Positions 7,736 through 15,890 of a stretch of 32,614 nucleotides of DNA are shown here, in pieces. How positions within the stretch are numbered: position 1 is the stretch's first letter; every line of letters begins with the position of its first letter. The notes beneath the pieces are model-generated. The model searched no databases and had not been told where the DNA came from. It worked only from the letters and a program-made list of their open reading frames with translations. The position numbers and the translations under genes were made by a program. The stretch lies in contig JAFZZW010000063.1 in assembly GCA_017615615.1 (NCBI GenBank), positions 1 through 32,614 of the forward strand. Direction: 5' to 3'. This stretch comes from Bacteroidales bacterium (GTDB taxonomy: Bacteria; Bacteroidota; Bacteroidia; Bacteroidales; UBA932).

Positions 7736-10700
7736 ATTACTCCCCGCAGCCATCATTGCCGCAGCGCTCGTCGCCGCGTGCGACAATTCAACCCCTTCCC
7801 CGGGTGAAAACCAGCCGGTCGAAGTCTCCACGGACAATACCCCCCAGGCGGCTCCGCAGCAGGATTCTCCCTATCCTTCGTATGAGGGCGTGGAAGATTC
7901 GTCCGAGGCACCCGAAACCCCGGAGATCAAGCTCGTCAGCAACGGCTCCATCCTTCCGTCCACCGGCAACATGGACCTGCTGTTCTCCTCCTCGGGATAT
8001 GCGGGAGCCCGCGTCAGGGTACGCAAGATATTCACCAGCAACATTCTGCAGTTCCTCCAGTTCGATACGTACGAGGCCCGCTACAACCTCTACAAGGTTG
8101 CCAAGATAGTGGCGGACACCACCCTCGTGCTCGGCTCCACCAGCGCGCCCCATATCCGTGCCGTACGCAATTACGCCGTCAGCCTGGACGAACTCATCAA
8201 GCCCGAGCCCGGAGCCATCTATCACGTGGAAATCCGCGGTACGGAGCCCCTCGTTGAAGAGGACTACTGGGACAGCGACACCTACTTCGGCGACTACGAC
8301 ACATACGATGTCCGCAACACCTACCTCCTTGCCACGGACGTCTCCCTCATCGCCAAGCAGGGTGACAACCAGTGGGAGATATTCGCCACCGACATCCTCT
8401 CCGGAGCCCCTCTCCGCGGCGTCAAGGTCAAACTGTACGATTCCGTCCTCCAGGAGCTCGGCAAGGGCACCACTGACAAGGACGGCCGCGTCACCTTCCC
8501 GGCCGACGGCGACGGCAGCTATGTCCTCGCCTCCTCCGACCGCGGCAGCGCATATCTTGCCCTCAAGTATGGCAACGCCCTTTCCACCAGTGAGTTCGAT
8601 GTGAGCGGCACCACCAGCTACGGCGGGCTCAAGGCATACATCTTCGGCGAGCGCGGCGTATGGCGTCCCGGCGACACCCTGCACGTCAGCGCCATCACCA
8701 TGGCCGAGGGCAGCGACCTTCCCATCGGCCATCCCGTCACCGCCGAGCTCCTCAACCCCGACGGCCAGGTCACCCGCACCGTCACCGTCAAGAACGACGG
8801 CAGCCACATCTTCCACTTCCCCCTGGTAACAGATCCCGACGCCCCTACAGGCCGCTGGTCCGTCAACGTAAAGATCGGCTCACGCAGCTTCTCCAAGGGC
8901 CTCAAGATAGAAACCGTCAAGCCCAACAAGCTGGATGTCAAGATAGCTTTCGAGCAGCCCATCCTGGTTCCCAAGACCAGCTGCGTCGGTACCATCAGCG
9001 TCGATTGGCTTTACGGCGCGCCCGGCAGCAACCTCAAGGTCAACGGCGACATAGAACTGAGCGCGGCGCGTACGGCGTTCAAGGGCTATGAGAGCTACGA
9101 CTTCAAGGACGACACCCGCTCCTTCTCCAGCCAGAGCCGCTATTACAGCGACATGCGCACCGACGCCGAGGGCAAGTGCTACGTCAATACCAACATGAAC
9201 CTCAACCTCGCCACCATCCCCGGCATGCTGGATATGGCATTCTCGCTCCGCGCCTTCGAGCCTTCCGGAGAGTTCTCCACCGGTTGGTCCACCTGGAAGA
9301 TGTCCCCGTTCGACACATACGTCGGCATGCGCACCACCCAGAACCAGACCCGCTGGGGCGAGGAATTCCTCAAGTCCGGCGAGATGCATCAGTTTGACGT
9401 CGTCACGGTCGATCCCGAGGGACACCCCGTCTCCGTATCAGACCTCCACGTGGAAGTGTTCCATGTCGACTGGAGCTGGTGGTGGAACTCCTCCTCCCAG
9501 ATTGCCAGTTACATGTCCGGCAAGAGCAAGGAACTCCTGCTCGACAAGCATATCTTTACCCGCGGCGGCGTGGGCAGCTTCGTCTACGACTGGTCCGACG
9601 CCCCCGACGGCCTGTATTTCATACGCGTAAGCGACGAGAAGGGCGGACACGCCACCTCCATGCTCTGCGAGGTCTATGAGAACTACTCGTCCCGCGACAA
9701 CGACAATTCCGGCGCCGCCAAACGCCTGTCCATGAGCGTCAACAAAGACAAGTTCAAGGTGGGCGAGACGGCAAAGATCGTCATTCCTTCCGCCGCCGGC
9801 AGCCGCGCGCTGCTGTCGCTCGAGAAGGCCGGCAGGCTCCTCGGCACCCGCTGGATCGACTGCTCCGAGGGCAGCACGGAGATCACCGTTCCCGTAACGG
9901 CCGACATGCTACCCAACGTCTATGCCTTCGTAACGCTGGTGCAGCCTCACAAGAATACGCTCAACGACGCCCCCATCCGCATGTACGGCATCCAGAACAT
10001 CAACGTCGAGGATGAATCCTCTCATCTGGTGCCCGTGCTGGATATCCCTTCCGACGTCAAGCCGGAAACCACCGTCAACTTCAAGGTCAAGGAGAAGAAC
10101 GGCAAGGCCATGAGCTACGTGGTGGCCCTGGTCGATGAAGGCCTCCTCGGACTTACCTCTTACAAGACACCGGACGCCTGGAAGGCATTCTATGCAAAGG
10201 AAGCCCTCCGCGTCCGCACCTGGGACCTCTACGACGACGTCATCGGTGCCTACGGCGGCCGCATCGAGCAGCTGTTCGCAATCGGCGGTGACGAGGAGGC
10301 CGAAGGCGCCACCAAGCCCCAGAAGGCCAACCGCTTCAAGCCGGTCGTTTCCTACCTGGGTCCCTTCACGCTCAAGGCCGGCAAGACTGCAAGCCACAGC
10401 GTGGCTATTCCCCAGTACATCGGTGCTCTCCGCGCCATGGTCATCGCCACCGACGGCCACGCCCAGGGCAGCCTGGAGAAGGATATCACCGTCACCAAGC
10501 CGGTAATGGTCCAGGCAAGCCTCCCGAGGGCCCTCAATATCAACGAGACCATCAAGGTTCCCGTCACCCTCATGACGCTCAAGAACGGCGTAGGAAAGGT
10601 CAAACTGTCCCTGTCCACCGATGACAAGCTTGCCGTAGTGGGCAGCAGCACCATCGAGGTCGCATCCGACAAAGAGGGCCAGGAGGTCTATGACTTCGCC

Positions 10701-12287
10701 GTCAAGGTGCTCGACAAGACCGGCATCGGCCACGTCAAGGCAGTTGCCGAGGCCGCGGGCGACAAGTCCGTCAGCGACATCGAGATCGACATCAACAACC
10801 CCAACCCCGAGGTTACCCGCACCAGGAGCATTCTCCTTGCGGCAGGGGAGACCAAGGAACTGCCGGTCGAGCTCTTCGGTACCCCCGGCACCAACACCGC
10901 CACCCTTGAGCTTTCCACCATCCCCGCCATCGACCTTGGCAACCGTCTCAAATACCTCCTCACCTATCCTTACGGATGCGTCGAGCAGACTGTATCCTCC
11001 GCGTTCCCCCAGCTGTATCTGGACAAGGTCATGACATGTGACGAGAAGGTCCGCGCCCGCAGCCGCTTCAATGTGGAGGCCACGCTGCGCCGCCTGCAGA
11101 GCTTCCGCCGTCCCAACGGCTCGCTCTCGTACTGGCCCGGCAGCAACGTCTCCTCCCTCTTCGGCAGCGCGTACGCCCTCCACTTCATGCAGGAGGCCGA
11201 GGCCCAGGGTTATGCGGTTCCCGCAGACCTCAAGAAGGAGCTGATCTCCTGGCTCACCAGGGAAGTCTCCGACCAGAAGACCGAGCAGGTCGCCAGGGCT
11301 TACGGACTCTATGCCCTCGCTTCCGCCGGCAAGCCCAACCGCAGCGCCATGAACCTCATGCGCGAGAAGGCCAAGAAGCTGTCTCCGAGCGCGGTATGGC
11401 TGCTTTCCGCCGCCTATGCCGTTGACGGCAAGAAGTCCGTCAGCAAGGAGCTCTATGCCCCTCTCAAGTACGCAGACGAGACCTACGAGGCCTACGGCAG
11501 CATGGACCGCAACCTTGCGGTGGCCCTCAAGACCATGCTCCTCACTGGTGCCAAGGAAGACGCTTTCCGCGTTGCGGAAGAGGTTGCGTCCCACCTGAAC
11601 AACCGCGACTACTACATGAGCACCCAGTCCACCGCCTGGAGCCTCTATGCCATCTGTGATTATGCCCGTGCCAACGCAGGCGGCATCAAGGCGGGCTACT
11701 CCGCCGGCGGCAAGAACGGGAAGGTCTCCACGGACCGCTGCATCGAGAGCCGCGACATCCCTGTGCCCGACGGCAAGAACCTCAGCGTGAAGGTGACCAA
11801 CAACGGTACCGGCAACCTCTACGCAGTGGCTTCCGTCACAGGTATTCCCGCCGCTTCCGAGGAGAAGGCCATGGCCAACAAGCTCAAGATGATGGTCGTT
11901 TACACCGACGAGAACAACAATCCCATAAAGATTGACACCCTTTCCCGCGGCCGTACCGTCGTGGCGCGTGTAAGCATCACCAATACCACCAAGAAGGCCC
12001 TTCTCGACCTGGCACTCAACCAGAAGTTCCCTTCCGGCTGGGAAATCCAGAACGAACGTCTCAATTCCAATTCGTTCAGCTATCCTGCGGGCATCACCTA
12101 TCAGGATTTCCGTGACGACAGGGTATATAGCTTCTTCCACCTCGGTGCCGGCGCAAGCGTCAACGTAAACATCAGGCTCATTGCCACTTATCCCGGCAAG
12201 TTCTATCTGCCCGCGGTGAGTTGTTCAGCCATGTACGACGACACCGTCCAGGCCCTCGTACCCGGCCGCTGGATTGAAGTCAAGTAG
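7722..12287 (+). CDS. Bacterial alpha-2-macroglobulin lipoprotein (YfhM-like)
   Basis: 1521 aa protease-trapping protein of the periplasm or outer surface. Lipoprotein signal MKLAKLLPAAIIAAALVAAC, Cys20 lipidated. A row of MG domains follows, including the macroglobulin signatures GLKAYIFGERGVWRPGDTLH (about 304-323) and VALVDEGLLGLTSYKTPD (bait-side region). The complement-type thioester motif is CVEQ at residues 1086-1089 in YPYGCVEQTVSSAFP, with a helical TED domain after it, so a covalent trap is expected. The length is near that of E. coli YfhM. The start is fixed by the lipoprotein signal. It is divergent from pbpC, whereas in E. coli the two are in one operon. The DMT transporter gene begins 3 bp after the stop and may be co-transcribed. 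Confidence 0.95.
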   Translation: MKLAKLLPAAIIAAALVAACDNSTPSPGENQPVEVSTDNTPQAAPQQDSPYPSYEGVEDSSEAPETPEIKLVSNGSILPSTGNMDLLFSSSGYAGARVRVRKIFTSNILQFLQFDTYEARYNLYKVAKIVADTTLVLGSTSAPHIRAVRNYAVSLDELIKPEPGAIYHVEIRGTEPLVEEDYWDSDTYFGDYDTYDVRNTYLLATDVSLIAKQGDNQWEIFATDILSGAPLRGVKVKLYDSVLQELGKGTTDKDGRVTFPADGDGSYVLASSDRGSAYLALKYGNALSTSEFDVSGTTSYGGLKAYIFGERGVWRPGDTLHVSAITMAEGSDLPIGHPVTAELLNPDGQVTRTVTVKNDGSHIFHFPLVTDPDAPTGRWSVNVKIGSRSFSKGLKIETVKPNKLDVKIAFEQPILVPKTSCVGTISVDWLYGAPGSNLKVNGDIELSAARTAFKGYESYDFKDDTRSFSSQSRYYSDMRTDAEGKCYVNTNMNLNLATIPGMLDMAFSLRAFEPSGEFSTGWSTWKMSPFDTYVGMRTTQNQTRWGEEFLKSGEMHQFDVVTVDPEGHPVSVSDLHVEVFHVDWSWWWNSSSQIASYMSGKSKELLLDKHIFTRGGVGSFVYDWSDAPDGLYFIRVSDEKGGHATSMLCEVYENYSSRDNDNSGAAKRLSMSVNKDKFKVGETAKIVIPSAAGSRALLSLEKAGRLLGTRWIDCSEGSTEITVPVTADMLPNVYAFVTLVQPHKNTLNDAPIRMYGIQNINVEDESSHLVPVLDIPSDVKPETTVNFKVKEKNGKAMSYVVALVDEGLLGLTSYKTPDAWKAFYAKEALRVRTWDLYDDVIGAYGGRIEQLFAIGGDEEAEGATKPQKANRFKPVVSYLGPFTLKAGKTASHSVAIPQYIGALRAMVIATDGHAQGSLEKDITVTKPVMVQASLPRALNINETIKVPVTLMTLKNGVGKVKLSLSTDDKLAVVGSSTIEVASDKEGQEVYDFAVKVLDKTGIGHVKAVAEAAGDKSVSDIEIDINNPNPEVTRTRSILLAAGETKELPVELFGTPGTNTATLELSTIPAIDLGNRLKYLLTYPYGCVEQTVSSAFPQLYLDKVMTCDEKVRARSRFNVEATLRRLQSFRRPNGSLSYWPGSNVSSLFGSAYALHFMQEAEAQGYAVPADLKKELISWLTREVSDQKTEQVARAYGLYALASAGKPNRSAMNLMREKAKKLSPSAVWLLSAAYAVDGKKSVSKELYAPLKYADETYEAYGSMDRNLAVALKTMLLTGAKEDAFRVAEEVASHLNNRDYYMSTQSTAWSLYAICDYARANAGGIKAGYSAGGKNGKVSTDRCIESRDIPVPDGKNLSVKVTNNGTGNLYAVASVTGIPAASEEKAMANKLKMMVVYTDENNNPIKIDTLSRGRTVVARVSITNTTKKALLDLALNQKFPSGWEIQNERLNSNSFSYPAGITYQDFRDDRVYSFFHLGAGASVNVNIRLIATYPGKFYLPAVSCSAMYDDTVQALVPGRWIEVK

Positions 12288-12290
12288 TAG

Positions 12291-13328
12291 ATGTGGTCTA
12301 TTCTGGCGGTCTTTTCCGCCATACTTCTCGGGCTATATGATGTAGCCAAAAAGACAGCGCTTAAGAAGAACGGTGTTCTCACCGTTCTTCTTGTCGCGAC
12401 TGCCCTTTCCACTCTGTTCCTGGCGCCTTTTTTCCGGCTTGGTCCGGCTTCCGGATTCCTCCGTCTTGGGCTCAAGGCGGTGCTGGTGACAGCTTCGTGG
12501 ATAAGCGGTATGATCGGCCTCAAGATGCTGCCGCTGACTACCGTGAGTACCATCAAGGGGTCGCGCCCCGTGTTCGTCGTGCTGTTTTCCATCATCCTTT
12601 TCGGGGAGCATCTCAACTGGATGCAGTGGAGCGGTATAGCGCTGGCGCTGGTCGCCTTGTGGCTCCTCGGACGCACCAGCAGGGCCGACGGCACCGTGAA
12701 GGCGCGCCGTACGGGGTTCATCTGGATGGGGGTGTCGGTGGTCACCGGCGTCGCCAGCGCCCTTTACGACAAGCATATAATCGCCGGCCTCGATCCTCTC
12801 TTCGTCCAGTGCTGGACGAATCTGTTCATAACGGTCATCCTGGCGTTATGCGTTTGTGTTGAGCGGCTGTTTTCCGGAGCCTCTGTCTCAGGAACCTTCC
12901 GCTTCGCTTCATCCCTCCCATCTGCGATGGGCCCCTCCCGTTCACATGGCCACGGGCGGCCATGTTTTCCTGAGACAGAGGCTCCGGAAAACAGCCTGAC
13001 GACTGAGTTGGACAGTACTGCCACATTTTCCAGCAGCAATACTGGCGAAGACGCTAGCCAGGATGGGCGGGTAAAGCCGGTAAAGTTTCAATGGGACTGG
13101 ACTCTGGTTGTGGTGGCGGTGCTGATTACGGCGGCGGATATGCTGTATTTCTTTGCGCTGAAGCAGCCGGATGCGTTGCTTAGCGTGATTTCGGTCATCA
13201 GGCGAGGTTCCGTGCTTGTGACGTTCATATGCGGGGCGATCATTTTCAAGGAGGGCAACCTCCGCGCCAAGGGCCTCAACATGCTCCTCATGGCTGCTGG
13301 TATAGCGCTGCTGCTGATCGGGAGCTGA
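12291..13328 (+). CDS. EamA/DMT-family transporter carrying a palindromic insert
   Basis: 345 aa inner-membrane protein of the drug/metabolite transporter superfamily, longer than the usual about 300. N-terminal half: hydrophobic helices with LYDVAKKTALKKNG, the KMLPLTTVSTIKGSRPVFVV repeat motif and EHLNWMQWSGIALALVALWLL, typical of EamA repeat 1. Second half: ASALYDKHIIAGLDP, then helices ending in SVISVIRRGSVLVTFICGAIIFKEGN, typical of repeat 2. Residues about 192-236 are encoded by a 132-bp palindromic element (12865-12996), followed by a polar low-complexity stretch up to about residue 263. The insert lies between predicted membrane helices, so the fold may survive. Substrate unknown. It starts 3 bp after the macroglobulin stop. 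Confidence 0.88.
   Translation: MWSILAVFSAILLGLYDVAKKTALKKNGVLTVLLVATALSTLFLAPFFRLGPASGFLRLGLKAVLVTASWISGMIGLKMLPLTTVSTIKGSRPVFVVLFSIILFGEHLNWMQWSGIALALVALWLLGRTSRADGTVKARRTGFIWMGVSVVTGVASALYDKHIIAGLDPLFVQCWTNLFITVILALCVCVERLFSGASVSGTFRFASSLPSAMGPSRSHGHGRPCFPETEAPENSLTTELDSTATFSSSNTGEDASQDGRVKPVKFQWDWTLVVVAVLITAADMLYFFALKQPDALLSVISVIRRGSVLVTFICGAIIFKEGNLRAKGLNMLLMAAGIALLLIGS
12865..12996 (+). repeat. 132-bp palindromic element inside the DMT gene
   Basis: Two perfect 30-nt inverted arms (12865-12894 and 12967-12996) enclose a 72-nt core. The core carries CTTCCGCTTCGCT, CATCCCTCCCA, GGGCCCCTCCC and GGGCGGCCA, all shared with the copy at 32408-32527. The arms do not match the other copy's arms. 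Length is 44 codons exactly; no stop appears in the host frame, and the opposite strand is also open. This recalls the in-frame palindromic elements known from Rickettsia, but I know of no link. Confidence 0.9.
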
Positions 13329-13366
13329 TTGCTCACCCCTCTCGCGAAGACAACGTTGGGGCTCCT
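13328..13366. repeat. 39-bp direct repeat, left copy
   Basis: 38 of 39 bases match 14053-14091; the only difference is T13357 versus G14082. This copy begins at the last base of the DMT stop codon and ends inside the stop codon of the convergent DUF2442 gene. It contains a TCT-CGCGA-AGA mini-hairpin and a CCCC/GGGG pairing, but no T-run, so it is not an obvious terminator. Confidence 0.88.
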
Positions 13367-13769
13367 ACCAGACTATATACTCCTCTCCCAATTGATGAAT
13401 GAAGGAGAGGATTTCTTGTTCTCTTTCTGCGGATGGTACTTTAAAACCATTGATGTAGCCGCGCAGCAGAGAAGCATTCAAGCCGAACTTCTTTGCAAAA
13501 CCGCTTACGTTGATCTCCGGATGCGAGAGGAAGAAACGCTGCAGCCTTGATGGCTCGGCATCCGGGTACAAAAAACTCTCAAAACTGACTTGTACATCGA
13601 GTTTGTCCCAAAAGATACCCTCCACTCCCAATACGTAATCATTACGCTCTTCTTCAGAGGCAGATGATAACGTCGGATACCATAACAAGGACTGTTTGAA
13701 TACCTTGTTGTCTTCGGATATTCCGATGAGATAATCATCAGAAAAAATAATCTTCACTATCTTGATCAT
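13365..13769 (-). CDS. DUF2442-like protein with C-terminal helix-turn-helix
   Basis: 134 aa from ATG 13769 (137 aa from 13778). The N-terminal half, KIIFSDDYLIGISEDNKVF...W, has the small beta fold pattern of DUF2442. The C-terminal half, INVSGFAKKFGLNASLLRGY followed by INGFKVPSAEREQEILSFIH, is a helix-turn-helix as in DNA-binding antitoxins. The 5' end overlaps the DUF4160 gene by about 32 bp, so the two are translated together. DUF4160 plus DUF2442 pairs occur widely side by side in bacteria and have been suggested to be toxin-antitoxin-like; activity is unproven. By its HTH this partner would be the autoregulator. The pair lies between two 39-bp direct repeats. Confidence 0.75.
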   Translation of the reverse strand: MIKIVKIIFSDDYLIGISEDNKVFKQSLLWYPTLSSASEEERNDYVLGVEGIFWDKLDVQVSFESFLYPDAEPSRLQRFFLSHPEINVSGFAKKFGLNASLLRGYINGFKVPSAEREQEILSFIHQLGEEYIVW

Positions 13770-13977
13770 CGACTCCAAAGTACCTGTTCCAGGCTGCTAT
13801 GATGATGTCTGCATTCTCATTGATTATCTCTTCTATGCGTTTCTGGTCGGCTGTTGTAATACCTTTTGTATAGTTCTTGAAGAATCGGTTCGACAGATCA
13901 TCATAATCATACTTGGCGATTCCGCCTTTACCTTCTACGTGAATGTGAAGCGGGTCATGCTCCCTGACTTCTGGCAT
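13738..13977 (-). CDS. DUF4160-family small protein
   Basis: 79 aa. EHDPLHIHVEGKGGIAKYD (about 6-24) is the DUF4160 hallmark (EH-P-HxHV). A helix TADQKRIEEIINENADIIIAAWNRYF and an acidic tail follow. The N terminus is short: the strand normally preceding EHDP is missing, and the frame is closed by a TGA just upstream, so the gene either starts at MPEVREHDP or has lost its first 10-15 residues. It precedes and overlaps the DUF2442-HTH gene and has its own promoter (14007-14037). It is the possible effector of a two-gene toxin-antitoxin-like unit; function is not established. Confidence 0.75.
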   Translation of the reverse strand: MPEVREHDPLHIHVEGKGGIAKYDYDDLSNRFFKNYTKGITTADQKRIEEIINENADIIIAAWNRYFGVDDQDSEDYFF

Positions 13978-14006
13978 AGTTCTTCATCGTTTAATGAATG
14001 GTTTCG

Positions 14007-14037
14007 CAAATATAGGTAACGTTTTTGATACCTGCAA
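14007..14037 (-). promoter_or_regulatory. Promoter of the DUF4160/DUF2442 pair
   Basis: Minus strand TTG (14037-14035), 20-bp spacer, TATATTTG (14014-14007), an excellent match to the Bacteroidetes consensus. It is 29 bp upstream of ATG 13977. The promoter lies inside the two direct repeats, so the unit carries its own expression signal. Confidence 0.75.
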
Positions 14038-14052
14038 TAGCAAGGCTTATTA

Positions 14053-14091
14053 ATTGCTCACCCCTCTCGCGAAGACAACGTGGGGGCTCCT
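14053..14091. repeat. 39-bp direct repeat, right copy
   Basis: Same orientation as 13328-13366, one mismatch, 725 bp away. It lies 9 bp past the stop of the TPR-HTH gene and upstream of the DUF4160 promoter. Together the copies enclose exactly the two-gene unit and its promoter. Confidence 0.88.
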
Positions 14092-14099
14092 CGATAGTG

Positions 14100-15716
14100 C
14101 TATGATTCTTTGGCTACGGAGTTAAGCGACTCGCGAATCCAGGCGGGAAGGGTTCTCCCTTTGAGATTATCGCTGAGTTTTTCCCTGATGCTCCTGTTAA
14201 TATGGTAGATACTACCACTCTCCAGAACACTGGACAGCTCTTTGGAAATAAACCCTGATGCATACAGGGCGCATAGACCTATCTCTTCGGAATTCAACCC
14301 GTGCTGGACAAGGACTGATACAAAAGAGGGGTAAGACAACGAGAAAACAATTCCGATGTTTCTCAACATTTCTTTATTGTCACTCTTTATCCTCGATAAA
14401 TCATTCCGTCCGATTGTTTTAGCCGGGGTGTCTTGAAAAAAAGGAATAAGTGCTTGTTGACGATCGCGTAGCAGTTGTCTGATGTCTTGATTGGACTCTC
14501 CGGAATTGGCAATTGCCTCGCGTATAATAGAATACTCTCCTCTTGCCTCAATCAGTTCGCGCTTAATTGCTCTGTGCTTGATAATGCTTAAGACTGTTAC
14601 GGTAGAAAGTGACACAAACAATACAAGCGCCAGAATCATCAGGCCTCTTTTTTCTCTCTCTTGTTTTTCCCTGGTTATCTGGTTTTGGTAACGCTCTTCT
14701 AAATACCGAACATCATTCTTGAACACATTCAGATGCATTTCCTCAATCAGGCGCCTGTTCTGGGATACTGAATAAGCGTAGTTGTCAAAATCTTTTAACC
14801 CTTCGAATACTTTGCTTGCGGCATAATAATACTTGATAGAATCTATGGCGCCAGATCCCGGATTCGGTGCTATTCTTTGGAGCACCGATAGCGCTTTTTC
14901 GTATTCTTTGGAGGCAAGCAGTACACTGGCCCAAAGCAAATCGTCAGGTTTCTTGGACTCTTTCTCACAAGATTCCAGATATAGATTATGATATCGTATT
15001 AGCGAATCAGGCTCCATATCCTCTCCGAGAGTCATTTGATACAATAATAGTCTATAGTAATTAGATGGAACTGATGCACTACTCTTTTTAATCCAAAGAC
15101 CGAGTGAATCAAATTCGACCGAGGCTTCGTTGAAATGGTTCTCCACATGCAGAATCCTGATGATATCCAGGCTACTGGAAATATAAAAAGATGGATTGTC
15201 AAGTTCGGATGAATAATGCTTTGCCTTCTTTGCTTCGTCTATGGCTTTATCCATGGCAAATTGCCAATAATACACCCGGCACTTTGCCAGATATAGCCTT
15301 GCTGCATAGTCTGACGGGACCGTTGGGCTCAGATATGCCTCTGCGTTGATAAATGAAGCCAAAGCATTTTCATAGTCCCTGGCGTTTTCATATACCCGGC
15401 CAAGATAATAATAGGCCAGAAAGGAGTGATATGAATCATTGTGTTTTGGGTAATAGGATACTGCAGGACGGATTATGGAATCAGTACATACGTCAATATA
15501 GTTCTTGTCCAAAGCCATCGAATACAACAAAGAGTAAAGGCTTTTGTCCTGCCGTGAGAAACCGTCGTGTGAAAGCCCGGACAGTTCATTCAGAGCCTTT
15601 CCGGGCTCCGACTGGATGTGATTTTCTATGCGGATCAATTCTGTATTGACCCTGTGTACAGGAAGGCAGGAGGCAAGAATAGCGATGGGCAGACAAAGCT
15701 TGACAAAGACTCTCAT
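14100..15716 (-). CDS. TPR-containing membrane regulator with C-terminal HTH
   Basis: 538 aa from ATG 15716. The N terminus MRVFVKLCLPIAILASC is a signal with a possible lipobox (Cys17). About 300 residues of helical TPR-like repeats follow (for example YYLGRVYENARDYENALASF). A membrane segment is GLMILALVLFVSLSTVTVLS (about 355-374), then a coiled coil. The C-terminal domain GLNSEEIGLCALYASGFISK...IYHINRSIREKL (about 469-512) is the degenerate LuxR-like HTH common in Bacteroidetes TPR regulators. The layout suggests a periplasmic sensor with cytoplasmic DNA-binding part. Starting at 15764 would place the promoter inside the gene, so 15716 is preferred. It is divergent from the DUF3244 gene and is the best candidate regulator of the peptidase locus. 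Base composition is AT-richer than that of the surrounding core genes. Confidence 0.8.
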   Translation of the reverse strand: MRVFVKLCLPIAILASCLPVHRVNTELIRIENHIQSEPGKALNELSGLSHDGFSRQDKSLYSLLYSMALDKNYIDVCTDSIIRPAVSYYPKHNDSYHSFLAYYYLGRVYENARDYENALASFINAEAYLSPTVPSDYAARLYLAKCRVYYWQFAMDKAIDEAKKAKHYSSELDNPSFYISSSLDIIRILHVENHFNEASVEFDSLGLWIKKSSASVPSNYYRLLLYQMTLGEDMEPDSLIRYHNLYLESCEKESKKPDDLLWASVLLASKEYEKALSVLQRIAPNPGSGAIDSIKYYYAASKVFEGLKDFDNYAYSVSQNRRLIEEMHLNVFKNDVRYLEERYQNQITREKQEREKRGLMILALVLFVSLSTVTVLSIIKHRAIKRELIEARGEYSIIREAIANSGESNQDIRQLLRDRQQALIPFFQDTPAKTIGRNDLSRIKSDNKEMLRNIGIVFSLSYPSFVSVLVQHGLNSEEIGLCALYASGFISKELSSVLESGSIYHINRSIREKLSDNLKGRTLPAWIRESLNSVAKES

Positions 15717-15734
15717 TTCAGTTCTATTTCCTGA

Positions 15735-15764
15735 CAAATATAGCCGATAAAACCATCCCTTCAA
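15735..15764 (-). promoter_or_regulatory. Promoter of the TPR-HTH regulator
   Basis: Minus strand TTG (15764-15762), 19-bp spacer, TATATTTG (15742-15735), 18 bp before ATG 15716. It is nearly identical in form to the promoter at 14007-14037. It decides the start codon against the longer reading frame. Confidence 0.75.
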
Positions 15765-15836
15765 CAGCCTGTAAAACTTTTATTTTTCAATGGGCTGATA
15801 ATCAATGCTTTGCACCCCAGCAAATCAAACTTTTTT

Positions 15837-15869
15837 TTGCGATGAATCGAATCCGAATCTCTAACTTTG
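15837..15869 (+). promoter_or_regulatory. Promoter of the DUF3244 gene
   Basis: TTG at 15837-15839 after a T-run, 22-bp spacer, TAACTTTG at 15862-15869. A possible TTG start codon at 15867 is part of this box and is therefore rejected in favour of ATG 15891. The 5' untranslated leader would be only about 15 nt. Confidence 0.65.
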
Positions 15870-15890
15870 CAAAAACAACGCTGCTTTATT

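Noticed and set aside
9909-12140. 743-codon open frame on the minus strand
   Set aside because: Fully antisense to the macroglobulin, whose domains and thioester motif are intact; low-complexity Gly/Val/Leu-rich translation typical of a shadow frame.
12835-13039. Minus-strand open frames across the palindromic element
   Set aside because: Openness comes from the inverted arms and core composition; no promoter or independent gene features.
13328-14091. 39-bp repeats as integron attC sites
   Set aside because: No GTTRRRY core pair and no integrase nearby; the AACGTTGGGG part is altered in the second copy.
13328-14091. CRISPR array
   Set aside because: Only two repeat copies, 725 bp apart, with genes between them.
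15867-15890. TTG start for the DUF3244 protein
   Set aside because: The codon is the last part of the TAACTTTG promoter box; ATG 15891 gives a good signal peptide.
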